From NCBI GenBank assembly GCA_017992175.1, contig JAGOPD010000011.1:1-39858 (forward strand): DNA of 39,858 nt. The letters are read 5' to 3'. Shown piece after piece: positions 31,293 through 38,922 of this stretch; positions within the stretch are counted from its first letter, which is position 1, and each line of letters opens with the position of its first letter. The notes under the pieces are model-generated. The model did no database searches. It was not told where the DNA came from and worked only from the letters and a program-made list of their open reading frames with translations. Source of the stretch: Candidatus Saccharicenans sp. GTDB lineage: Bacteria; Acidobacteriota; Aminicenantia; Aminicenantales; Saccharicenantaceae. The translations under genes and the position numbers were made by a program.

Positions 31293-33029
31293 TTAATGAT
31301 CCCGGTTCTGGAAAAGAATCTGAAGGATTTCCAGTTCATCAGGCTCAAACCAGATCAACTGGCATCGATAGCATTTATAGACAGGGAAAACATAATAGTA
31401 ATTAAAAGGTTTAACCACCAGTTGAAGTCCACAAGCCGGGCAGGGGAGAGGCTTCTTTTTGGGAAAAACTAAGGCCCTTTGGCCCGGGTTTAGCAGTGCT
31501 TCCTGATAAAGGCTGGCTTTCTCTTTAAGAGCTGGCGAAAAATCATATTCCTGCCGGGCCAGGACTTTTTCAATGTCAGACATTCTGATCAACTGGCCGG
31601 AGCAGGCCGGACAGGTTTTGATCTGAACTCCTTCGTAAAAAGACTCCTGGAGCCCGGTCTGGCAGGCCGGACAGCGATTGGCTAAGGCCGGCTCAACTGG
31701 CTGATTTTTGGCCTGGCGATAGAGGGCAAATCTGATTTGAGGAAATTCCAGGGCCCGGCCCTGGCGGTTTTCTTTAAGGTTTCTAACCCTGATAGCCGGG
31801 CTGAAAGACGGCTGGGAAACCAGGGCCCCCAGGGTAAAAGGCCCAATCCATTGTCCTCCGGCCTGTTTTATTTCCCAGACCTCAGCTTGGTGGAGCTCAA
31901 TCTCGGCCTGTTCTTTTAAATTTAAGATAGCTTTTTCCCTTTCCGGGTAATCACCTTCCAGCGAAGCTTTGATGACCTGGCGGCTATTTTCTCTTAGCTT
32001 TTCTTGCTGTCTGACCTCATTTTTTATTTCTTCTACCGTCCGGTGAGTCATCCCGGCCAGCAGGCTCAGCCTTTTTTCTACGGGTGGATGAGTACTGAAC
32101 AGCCGGCTCCAGCGGCTATCTGTGGTCTCTTTTGAGTCTGGTGGGACCAAAAAAAGAGGCGTCAGTATAGAGGTATCTCCCAGGTAAGAATTGGCTATCC
32201 AGGCTTTATAAATAACCCTGGCCAGAGCAGCAGGATCCCGGCTTAATTCAACGGCGGTGGCATCAGCCAGCAGCTCCCGGTTCTGCGAAACCAGCATGGT
32301 AAAAAATTTAATCAAGAGAAAGGAGATTGAACTGGCCACATAAGCTAAAGGAGCCGGGCTGGCCTGGTGGCCGGAGCGGGAGAGCTGGAAGCGCTGATAA
32401 TCTTCTGGTTCTTTTTCCAGCGAATCTAAAAACTGTTCATAGAAAACGGTCAGAGAACAGATCAGAGTCAAAAGAAAAGTGTCGCCCTTCTGGATATGAG
32501 CAGCTTCATGCGCGGCTACCGCCTGGAGTTCGTCGCGGCTGGCTTCAGCCAGCAGCCCTTCGGTTACAGCTATGGCTGGAGTATTGTCCTGATCGAAAAG
32601 CGAGAGCGAATTAATGTTGACCGAAGGGATAACATAAGTCTTAAGGCGGGGAAGCCCGGCGGAAATTTTCATCTCTTCAGATACGTTAATAAAACTCAGA
32701 TGGTAGCGGTCATCAGGGTCTGGCGGGTAGGCCCGGAGGTTACTCAGGATATAGTTGGACCCAGTCTTTCTGGCCTGGCCAAAGTTAATAACAGTGACCA
32801 CTGCCGCTACTAAAATGAGGACGGCTGCAGACAGAGCTGAATTCGTAGAGGAAAAAGGATTCGAGCCCGGCAGGAAAACCTGCAGGCCCAGAAGAATGAC
32901 CGCCAGCAACAAGCCAAAAGCAACTAAATAAAAGATAAAAAGCAGAAAAAACAGAAAAGTGGAAATAGCCTTTTGTTTTTTTTGAAGCTCCCAGTAGGAA
33001 ACCGGCAGCGGTGTTTGGGTTTTAGCCAT
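31293..33029 (-). CDS. M48-family membrane zinc metalloprotease with C-terminal zinc ribbons
   Basis: 578 residues. Two N-terminal hydrophobic helices (about 21-53 and 65-82) precede the protease domain. The zinc site is HEAAH (174-178), with the third ligand Glu in NRELLADA. FSTHPPVEKRL is the usual M48/HtpX tail signature. The C-terminal half adds a CPAC...CPAC ribbon and a TFIIB-type ribbon, PCPAC...CYRCQLIWF. HtpX-type proteases degrade damaged membrane proteins; the ribbons may bind substrate or partners. The start at 33029 has a weak AGG. Confidence 0.88.
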   Translation of the reverse strand: MAKTQTPLPVSYWELQKKQKAISTFLFFLLFIFYLVAFGLLLAVILLGLQVFLPGSNPFSSTNSALSAAVLILVAAVVTVINFGQARKTGSNYILSNLRAYPPDPDDRYHLSFINVSEEMKISAGLPRLKTYVIPSVNINSLSLFDQDNTPAIAVTEGLLAEASRDELQAVAAHEAAHIQKGDTFLLTLICSLTVFYEQFLDSLEKEPEDYQRFQLSRSGHQASPAPLAYVASSISFLLIKFFTMLVSQNRELLADATAVELSRDPAALARVIYKAWIANSYLGDTSILTPLFLVPPDSKETTDSRWSRLFSTHPPVEKRLSLLAGMTHRTVEEIKNEVRQQEKLRENSRQVIKASLEGDYPEREKAILNLKEQAEIELHQAEVWEIKQAGGQWIGPFTLGALVSQPSFSPAIRVRNLKENRQGRALEFPQIRFALYRQAKNQPVEPALANRCPACQTGLQESFYEGVQIKTCPACSGQLIRMSDIEKVLARQEYDFSPALKEKASLYQEALLNPGQRALVFPKKKPLPCPACGLQLVVKPFNYYYVFPVYKCYRCQLIWFEPDELEILQILFQNRDH

Positions 33030-33092
33030 TGGTTAACCTGCCAGAAATTTTACAACTTAATACTAAGGAAAAAAAGATATAAATGAATTAAT

Positions 33093-33119
33093 AAAAAAAA
33101 TTTTTAGCCAGTTTTGGCT
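33093..33119 (-). terminator. Terminator overlapping the old yellow enzyme stop codon
   Basis: On the minus strand, AGCCA-AAAC-TGGCT is a 5-bp hairpin inside the last codons, followed by AAAAA and eight T residues. Terminator and coding end overlap. Confidence 0.6.
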
Positions 33120-34171
33120 CTTAGATATTGTCTGGGCCAATCAATTTCAGCCTTTAACCTTTTAGCAGCTTCCAGCGGCCAGTAGGGATGACGCAGAATT
33201 TCTCTGGCCAGCAAAACAACATCAGCCTGTCCGCTCCGGATCACAGTTTCGGCCTGCTCGGGTGAAGTGATAAATCCGACTCCGCCGGTCAGAATCTTCA
33301 CTTCTTTTTTTATTCGCTCCGAGAAAGGCAGTTGATAGCCTGGTCCGGCTGGAATTTTAGCCTCGGGAACATTGCCACCGGATGAGCAATCTATTAAATC
33401 CACCCCGGCTTCTTGGAGACCCCGGGCTAAATAGATGGATTGTTCAAGGTCCCAGCCGCTTTCAACCCAGTCGGTTAAGGACAATCTGACCAGAAGAGGC
33501 AGGCTGTCAGGAATATTATCTCTGATTCCTTTAGCTATCTCCAGAGCCAACCGGCATCTGTTTTCCAGGCTGCCCCCATAGCTATCGGCTCTCTTATTGG
33601 ACAGAGGAGATAAAAATTGATGAATTAAATAACCATGGGCCTGGTGAATTTCGATCAGCTCAAAGCCAGCCTGGACAGCTCTAATTGCGGCTTGGATGAA
33701 CTTTCTCTTGATAAGCTTGATATCCTCAAGCGACATTTCAACCGGAACGGGGAAGCCGTGATCAAAGGGAACAGCTGAGGGGGCAATAACCGGCCAGGCT
33801 CCATCTTCAGGCCTGAGTGGCCCCTCCCCCTTCCAGGGTGCATAAATTGACGCCTTGCGGCCAGCATGGGCTAACTGAATCCCGGGAACAGTCTTCTGAG
33901 CTTTAATAAAATCAGTCACTCTTTGGAAGGCTGGGATAAAATCATCAGACCAGAGGCCCAAGTCATCGGGCGAAATCCGGCCTTCAGGCGAAACGGCTGT
34001 AGCTTCCATAATCAGACAGGCTGCCCCGCCCCCCGCCCGGCTACCGTAATGGACTAAATGCCAGTCTGCCGGCTGGCTATCCCGGGCTGAGTACTGACAC
34101 ATCGGGGACATGAAAATTCTATTCTTAAATTCCTGGCCACGGATTTTAAGTGGAGAAAATAACAAACTCAT
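33104..34171 (-). CDS. namA: Old yellow enzyme, YqjM/NamA class
   Basis: 355 residues. An FMN-dependent NAD(P)H:flavin oxidoreductase that reduces activated C=C bonds. MSPMCQYSA places Cys25 at the redox-tuning position of the YqjM class. QLAHAGRKAS, EIHQAHGYLIHQFLSPLSNKR and the FMN phosphate site ILTGGVG are all intact. It probably acts on enones or xenobiotics in the cytoplasm. AAAGGAGG lies before the ATG. A TATAAT box sits at 34250-34255 on the minus strand, about 79 bases upstream. Confidence 0.92.
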   Translation of the reverse strand: MSLLFSPLKIRGQEFKNRIFMSPMCQYSARDSQPADWHLVHYGSRAGGGAACLIMEATAVSPEGRISPDDLGLWSDDFIPAFQRVTDFIKAQKTVPGIQLAHAGRKASIYAPWKGEGPLRPEDGAWPVIAPSAVPFDHGFPVPVEMSLEDIKLIKRKFIQAAIRAVQAGFELIEIHQAHGYLIHQFLSPLSNKRADSYGGSLENRCRLALEIAKGIRDNIPDSLPLLVRLSLTDWVESGWDLEQSIYLARGLQEAGVDLIDCSSGGNVPEAKIPAGPGYQLPFSERIKKEVKILTGGVGFITSPEQAETVIRSGQADVVLLAREILRHPYWPLEAAKRLKAEIDWPRQYLRAKTG

Positions 34172-34249
34172 AACTACTATCCTCCTTTGATGTTTATATT
34201 GCTCTGTTCCTTTGCTTTATTTCCTCTGTTGCTTCAAGATTTCCTGTTA

Positions 34250-34255
34250 ATTATA
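34250..34255 (-). promoter_or_regulatory. Consensus -10 element for the old yellow enzyme gene
   Basis: TATAAT on the minus strand, without a matching -35 at 16-18 bases. The divergent gap also holds a pyrimidine-rich tract at 34300-34345 with no clear role, and a weak plus-strand TATATC. Confidence 0.35.
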
Positions 34256-34386
34256 TCATTAATGTATTCTTTTATAACGCGACCGGCCGGGTTGGTAACC
34301 TTCTTATTTTCTTTATTTTCTATTTTACTTTTTTCCCTTCTTCTGGCATGATAGAAAACTCATTACAGGGAAAGGAGAAGACCAGC

Positions 34387-35373
34387 ATGTTAAAAAGAAA
34401 CGTTCGGCGTTTTCGCCTCTGGTTGTTTTTGACCAGTCTATTGAGCCTGCCCGTTCTGGCTCTGGCCCAGGAGAGAACCGGCAGCGGCGGGGGACAGAGC
34501 CGTCAGGCTGCGCCCACCTTTCTTCAGTTTTTAATGAGACCCAAGTTCCTGACCATGCTCATCATCGCCGGACTGGTTCTAATTTTGCTCCTTTCCAGAA
34601 AAATGAACAACCGGCTGAAAGTGCTGATTTTGCTGGTTTCGACTTTCCTCTATGGAGTTTCTGCTAACTTAGGGATTAAGTTCTTTTCTGGTTTCTCGAT
34701 GCATCCCTCCCCGGTCTGCACCGTGACCAAGTCCATCCTGTATGGCTTTGGCCGGCCGATGATGGTCTTTCTGGCGGTCATTTTATTTCTGACCTTAATC
34801 GGGCCCAAGCTTTTTTGCGGCTGGGTCTGCCCGGTTGGGGCCATCCAGGAACTGATCTCCATGCTGGCCGATAAATTGAAAATAAAAAGACACAAGCTCA
34901 ATTTCCGGCTGACCCAGACGGTCAGAATCCTGATTTTTCTGGCCTTTATTTTTCTGAGCTGGACGGCCGTTATCCACACCGTTTCTAACGGCCGGGTGGT
35001 GCCGCTGTCGCTTTATGATTATATCAATGCTTTTCATGGCTATGAATGGAGCTGGGCAGCTGCTTTGGTTGATAATCTCATCAACTTTTTGCCGCTTATT
35101 TTGACTATTATCTTTGCCTTTTTTACCTACCGGCCTTTCTGTTACTTAATCTGTCCGGTTGGCCTGATGACTAACCTGGTTGAACAGATTGCTCTTTTCC
35201 GGGTGATTAAAAAGAAAGATGACTGCACCGACTGTCAGGCCTGTGTGATTAAAGCTCCCTGCCCGGCGGTAGCCGAGATTGTTAAAGACTCAGCTTTAAG
35301 GCCTGATTGCTTTTCCTGCACCAGATGCACCGGTAGTTGCAGCCGGGGGTTGCTGCGCTTCGGCCTCAAATAA
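34387..35373 (+). CDS. NapH-like membrane iron-sulfur protein
   Basis: 328 residues. A signal-like N-terminal helix is followed by four or five more membrane helices. Two CxxxCP motifs, FCGWVCPVG and FCYLICPVG, face the cytoplasm as in NapH/NosR/RdxA proteins. Two C-terminal ferredoxin cysteine groups follow: CTDCQACVIKAPCP and CFSCTRCTGSC. It should pass electrons between a quinol pool and a cytoplasmic or periplasmic partner. No terminal reductase gene is adjacent, so its partner is unknown. The ATG at 34387 with AAGGAG (34372-34377) is preferred over 34348. Confidence 0.85.
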   Translation: MLKRNVRRFRLWLFLTSLLSLPVLALAQERTGSGGGQSRQAAPTFLQFLMRPKFLTMLIIAGLVLILLLSRKMNNRLKVLILLVSTFLYGVSANLGIKFFSGFSMHPSPVCTVTKSILYGFGRPMMVFLAVILFLTLIGPKLFCGWVCPVGAIQELISMLADKLKIKRHKLNFRLTQTVRILIFLAFIFLSWTAVIHTVSNGRVVPLSLYDYINAFHGYEWSWAAALVDNLINFLPLILTIIFAFFTYRPFCYLICPVGLMTNLVEQIALFRVIKKKDDCTDCQACVIKAPCPAVAEIVKDSALRPDCFSCTRCTGSCSRGLLRFGLK

Positions 35374-35391
35374 AATCAGACAATTTAATTT

Positions 35392-36180
35392 TCAGTCAAG
35401 AATTTTTCCGGAGATAATTAGAATCAGTCCATTGTTCTCAGCTTGAGACCCGCCGCCAGAAGTCAGCCTGGAGATGCCAACTACGGCTCTTTCGCCTGAT
35501 TTTAGATTCAGATGACTGTTGATTAACTCCACAGGGTCAATTTTGACCCAGGGTACTTCTTCCGTTTTTCCCTGTTTAACTACCAGCTGATTGGCTTTGG
35601 TCTGGCGCAACCGAACTTCAATTCTTATGTTACCCTGAGGAGTTCCTTCTGAAGTTTCAGGCAAGATAATGACATAAAACTGACCATTAGCCCCAAAAAC
35701 AGCTGTTGACGTTTGTCGGTCTATAGCTCTCAACATAGTGGCATCAAGCAACCGGTAGGTTTTATACCTGAGCAGCTTTTGAAGCTCTTTAATTAGTGGA
35801 TCGCTCTGAAGTTCAGGATCTGATTTTTCCCCAGTTTCTGAAGCTTCTATAAGCTGGACGGTAAAGGCCAGGTCCTTGGGTTTGACATCTATTTCTTTTA
35901 TAGCCGCCAGGATTTTTTCCAGATTCTCGGGTAAATCACTAATGACGAGAATACCGTTGCCAGAGCTTGAACTTAGCCTGGTATATGGACCGGTATAAGG
36001 AGCCAGAAGATTTTTCATAGACCCGGCATCAATATATTTCAACCTGACCACTTCCTCTTTCAGGTTTGGTGTTGATTGGCCTGCTTGAGAGTTTAAATCA
36101 GCCAGCAGATTGGCTGGAATTAACAGGAAACTGACTAAAAGAATTGATAGCCACAGCCTTTTTCTTAAGATATTTTTCAT
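35392..36180 (-). CDS. Exported secretin N-domain-like protein
   Basis: 262 residues. A signal peptide covers about residues 1-28. Residues about 44-100 match the secretin N-domain fold, VVRLKYIDAGSMKNLLAPY and ILVISDLPENLEKILAAIKEID. The remainder has beta character, but the secretin channel region is absent. It is therefore a periplasmic protein of N-domain type rather than a pore. Its start overlaps the anti-sigma gene by four bases, so it is translated from the same message and may form part of the stress-sensing circuit. Confidence 0.72.
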   Translation of the reverse strand: MKNILRKRLWLSILLVSFLLIPANLLADLNSQAGQSTPNLKEEVVRLKYIDAGSMKNLLAPYTGPYTRLSSSSGNGILVISDLPENLEKILAAIKEIDVKPKDLAFTVQLIEASETGEKSDPELQSDPLIKELQKLLRYKTYRLLDATMLRAIDRQTSTAVFGANGQFYVIILPETSEGTPQGNIRIEVRLRQTKANQLVVKQGKTEEVPWVKIDPVELINSHLNLKSGERAVVGISRLTSGGGSQAENNGLILIISGKILD

Positions 36181-36950
36181 TTTTTTTCTCCTTCTAAATT
36201 AAAATTCCGGTCAAGAATCCAGACGACCTGAATCCCTGATTCCGGCAGAATAAAAGCCATTTCAATTCTTTCTTCCAGCTGTTCAGATGTCTTCCCGGAA
36301 GACAAATCAGAGGCCTGAGATGCCTCTTTTCCTGTTGAAACCGGGGCCTGAGTCCGAGCGACCTGTCTTCCCTCTGACGGCTGTTTTCCAGAAAGACCTT
36401 CTTTTTGCCTTAAAGATTGCTCTTGTTCCGTTTCACCCACTGGCGAACTTATTTCTGCCTTTTTGGCCTGGGGCCCTGGTTCTTTTGGTGGCCGGCTGAC
36501 TTCAGCCTGAATCCTGACCGGCTGAGTCTTTATTTCAGGCCTGACTACATCCTGATTGGCGGCGTTCGTAATGGGTGGCTTTTCCGCGGCCCGGTTGATT
36601 AGCAAATAAGCCAGGATACCTATGATAAAAATGCCAGCCGCCGTGGCCAGCCCCAGGGCGTATCTTCTTCGCCTTTTGGTGGTCTGAGCCGGTTTGGCCT
36701 GGCGATTGACTGCGGCTCTCTCAATTTCTTCTCTAATAGCCGTCCAGCTTTCTTCATCCCAGCTGGCTATTTTCTGGCTTTGAGCTAAGTCCGCCTCTTT
36801 TATTCTCCTTAAAGCTTCTTCCAGACTTTTAAGCTCCTGCTGGCAGTCTGGACAGCTGCCTAAGTGGACCTCAACTTTTTCTTTTGTCCGGCGATTGAGG
36901 TCAGCCGAGACATAAAGCGGCAGTTTGTTTTTAACACTCTTGCATCTCAT
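36177..36950 (-). CDS. Anti-sigma factor with zinc-finger HC2 domain
   Basis: 257 residues. The zinc site is C3, H29, C33 and C36 (HLGSCPDC), the anti-sigma zf-HC2 pattern that holds an ECF sigma factor. One membrane helix lies at about 97-118. A long Gln/Lys/Pro-rich periplasmic tail ends in a hydrophobic stretch, IQVVWILDRNFNLEG. It should sequester the upstream-encoded sigma factor at the inner membrane and release it on an envelope signal. Four-base overlaps with both neighbours show tight coupling. Confidence 0.88.
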   Translation of the reverse strand: MRCKSVKNKLPLYVSADLNRRTKEKVEVHLGSCPDCQQELKSLEEALRRIKEADLAQSQKIASWDEESWTAIREEIERAAVNRQAKPAQTTKRRRRYALGLATAAGIFIIGILAYLLINRAAEKPPITNAANQDVVRPEIKTQPVRIQAEVSRPPKEPGPQAKKAEISSPVGETEQEQSLRQKEGLSGKQPSEGRQVARTQAPVSTGKEASQASDLSSGKTSEQLEERIEMAFILPESGIQVVWILDRNFNLEGEKK

Positions 36951-37555
36951 GTCTTTCCTCCCTGGCCAGGGGCTTTTATTCTTTCTCCCTCTATGGCCTG
37001 TCTGATTTTTTTCCGGGCAGAGCTGAGATTAACCCGGACAGAGATAGCCGACAGGCCGAGCGTAGAAGCTGTCTCCTTGATGTTAAATCCCTGAAGGTCG
37101 CGCAGAATGAAAACCTCTCTTTCCTTAGGACTCAGATATTGCAGGCATTTATTGACATCGAGTTTAAGCTCTGAGCTCAGGGCCGGGGCCGGCTCAAATC
37201 CGGCGGCGGCTTGAGCCTTAATATCTTCTGGATCGAATTCGGTAACTTGACTCCTGCGGCCGATTTGTTGCCTGTATTTTTTCTCCGTTCGGCCTTTTTT
37301 CAAGAAATCACGGCATTCATTAGCTGCAATCTGAAACAACCAGTTGCGAAAGCTTTTCTCCGGCTCGAAGCGCCTAAGATAACGAAAAGACTTAAGCAAA
37401 GCCTCCTGGGTAATATCCATAGCTTCTTCCCTGTTTCCGGTCATCCTGAAACTCAGATGGAGAAGAGACTGCCGGTAGGGCCAGACCAGCTCTTCAAAAG
37501 CAGAGCCATCTCCGGCCAGGGCTTTGTCCAGCAGCTCCTTTTCTCTTTCATCCAT
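36947..37555 (-). CDS. ECF-type RNA polymerase sigma factor
   Basis: 202 residues. Region 2 contains RMTGNREEAMDITQEALLKSFRYLRRF, then FRNWLFQIAANECRDFLKK. After a charged linker, region 4 reads LSPKEREVFILRDLQGFNIKETASTLGLSAISVRVNLSSARKKIRQ with its helix-turn-helix. It lacks regions 1 and 3, as ECF factors do. It is first in an operon with its anti-sigma factor and the secretin-N protein gene. The gap upstream carries a GGAAAC box and a perfect palindrome, compatible with self-activation. Confidence 0.92.
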   Translation of the reverse strand: MDEREKELLDKALAGDGSAFEELVWPYRQSLLHLSFRMTGNREEAMDITQEALLKSFRYLRRFEPEKSFRNWLFQIAANECRDFLKKGRTEKKYRQQIGRRSQVTEFDPEDIKAQAAAGFEPAPALSSELKLDVNKCLQYLSPKEREVFILRDLQGFNIKETASTLGLSAISVRVNLSSARKKIRQAIEGERIKAPGQGGKT

Positions 37556-37625
37556 CTAATCATCTATACCACTCAATCGAGGGAAATGTTAAGAAAAACA
37601 GATTTTTAATGGCCAGAGCTGCCAA

Positions 37626-37646
37626 AAACAAAAATTTGTTTCCTTT
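37626..37646. promoter_or_regulatory. Palindrome in the ECF sigma/sialidase divergent gap
   Basis: AAACAAA-AA-TTTGTTT (37626-37641) is a perfect inverted repeat. On the minus strand it is fused to GGAAAC, a -35-like ECF box. It lies between two divergent genes and could serve both. A TATATT box follows on the plus strand but with imperfect spacing. Confidence 0.4.
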
Positions 37647-37712
37647 AGCCCGGTTTTTGTTATATTTAAATTCAGGTAGATTTTGATTATTCTAATCAGG
37701 ATAACAGATCAG

Positions 37713-38849
37713 ATGAAACATAATTCCTTTTTGATTGGTCTGGTTCTCACCGCGATAATTTTATCCCTCACTTTGAATTTATTTTCTGCCGATAAACCCA
37801 CCTGGGTCCATCCTTCCTGCCAGTCTCTCGATATCACCAAAAAAGGGCCTTTTGTTTTGATGGCTGATGAAGCGCTGGCCACAGTTGATGAAAAGGGATT
37901 TTACTTGAGTTATGATGGTGGCCGCAGCTGGTCGGAGCCGGTCTTCGTTTGCTCGGGCCTCAATTCTAAAGAACCTGCTTCTTATTATCTTCTTCGCACA
38001 AAAAGCAATTTCCTCATTCTCGTTTATCTTAATTTTAACGGTAAGAAATTCAGCTGGGACCAGGAGAAAAATGAACCTGCCGGCGACTGCCAGCTGGAAG
38101 TCTGGTCAATCCGGAGTCTGGATGGCGGAAAAACCTGGGTTGATAATCAGAGGCTTCTCTCCGGCTACAACCCGAACTTTTTTGGCCTGATTCAGGCCTC
38201 TGCTGGCCGGGTGGTGGTGCCTCTCCAGCATTTAGTCTCTAACCCCGGACGGCTGGTTGTTTGCTCCTTTTATTCTGATGATGAGGGGCTCTCTTGGAGC
38301 CGCAGCAACTGGATTGATTTAGGCGGACATGGCCATCACGATGGGGCTTTTGAACCGACTATGGCTGAACTGCCGGATGGGCGACTGCTGATGCTTATCC
38401 GAACCAGCCTGGACCGTTTCTGGCAGGCCATCTCGGAGGATGGCCGCTACTGGCGGAAAATCGAGCCATCGGCGGTTGAGGCCAGTAGCTCGCCAGGTTA
38501 TCTCCTCAAACTTCAAAGCGGCCGTTTTGTTCTCGTCTGGAACAGGCTTAATCCTGAAGGCCGCATCTGGCCAAAAACCAGGCCGACTCCTTTTCATTCT
38601 GAGCTGCCGGCTTCCTGGTACCGGGAAGAGTTGAGCCTGGCTTTTTCTGACGATGGCTTTAACTGGTCCGCGCCAGTGGTTATTGCCCGGCAGCCAGGTG
38701 GTCAGCTTAGCTATCCTTATGTTTTTGAACCGGAGCCAGGAGTTATCTGGGTCATCGCTGGCTTTGCTTTTAAAAAAACCTGGGAAGAGCCTTTTGAGCT
38801 CAAATTAAAGCTTCTAGAAAAAGATTTCAGTCCAGATTCCAAAAGTTAA
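37713..38849 (+). CDS. Exported sialidase-like BNR-repeat protein
   Basis: 378 residues from the chosen ATG. A signal peptide covers about 1-25. Asp-box repeats of the form S-x-D-x-G-x-x-W recur: SYDGGRSW, SLDGGKTW, SDDEGLSW and SDDGFNW. These mark the six-bladed propeller of exo-sialidases and relatives. Catalytic Arg and Tyr residues cannot be assigned with confidence, so glycosidase activity is probable but unproven. The TTG at 37683 is a poorer start. AGGA at 37698-37701 precedes the chosen ATG, at a slightly long distance. It diverges from the ECF operon. Confidence 0.8.
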   Translation: MKHNSFLIGLVLTAIILSLTLNLFSADKPTWVHPSCQSLDITKKGPFVLMADEALATVDEKGFYLSYDGGRSWSEPVFVCSGLNSKEPASYYLLRTKSNFLILVYLNFNGKKFSWDQEKNEPAGDCQLEVWSIRSLDGGKTWVDNQRLLSGYNPNFFGLIQASAGRVVVPLQHLVSNPGRLVVCSFYSDDEGLSWSRSNWIDLGGHGHHDGAFEPTMAELPDGRLLMLIRTSLDRFWQAISEDGRYWRKIEPSAVEASSSPGYLLKLQSGRFVLVWNRLNPEGRIWPKTRPTPFHSELPASWYREELSLAFSDDGFNWSAPVVIARQPGGQLSYPYVFEPEPGVIWVIAGFAFKKTWEEPFELKLKLLEKDFSPDSKS

Positions 38850-38857
38850 CTGATCTG

Positions 38858-38870
38858 GCTGGCGGCCAGC
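38858..38870. other. Small hairpin between convergent sialidase and PAS/HD-GYP genes
   Basis: GCTGG-CGG-CCAGC is a 5-bp hairpin nine bases after the sialidase stop. No T-tract follows, so it is at most a weak terminator. Confidence 0.25.
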
Positions 38871-38922
38871 TTAGGGTGAAGGCCAGATATCCTTGTCCGA
38901 AAAAGTCAGGGTGCTATCGGCC

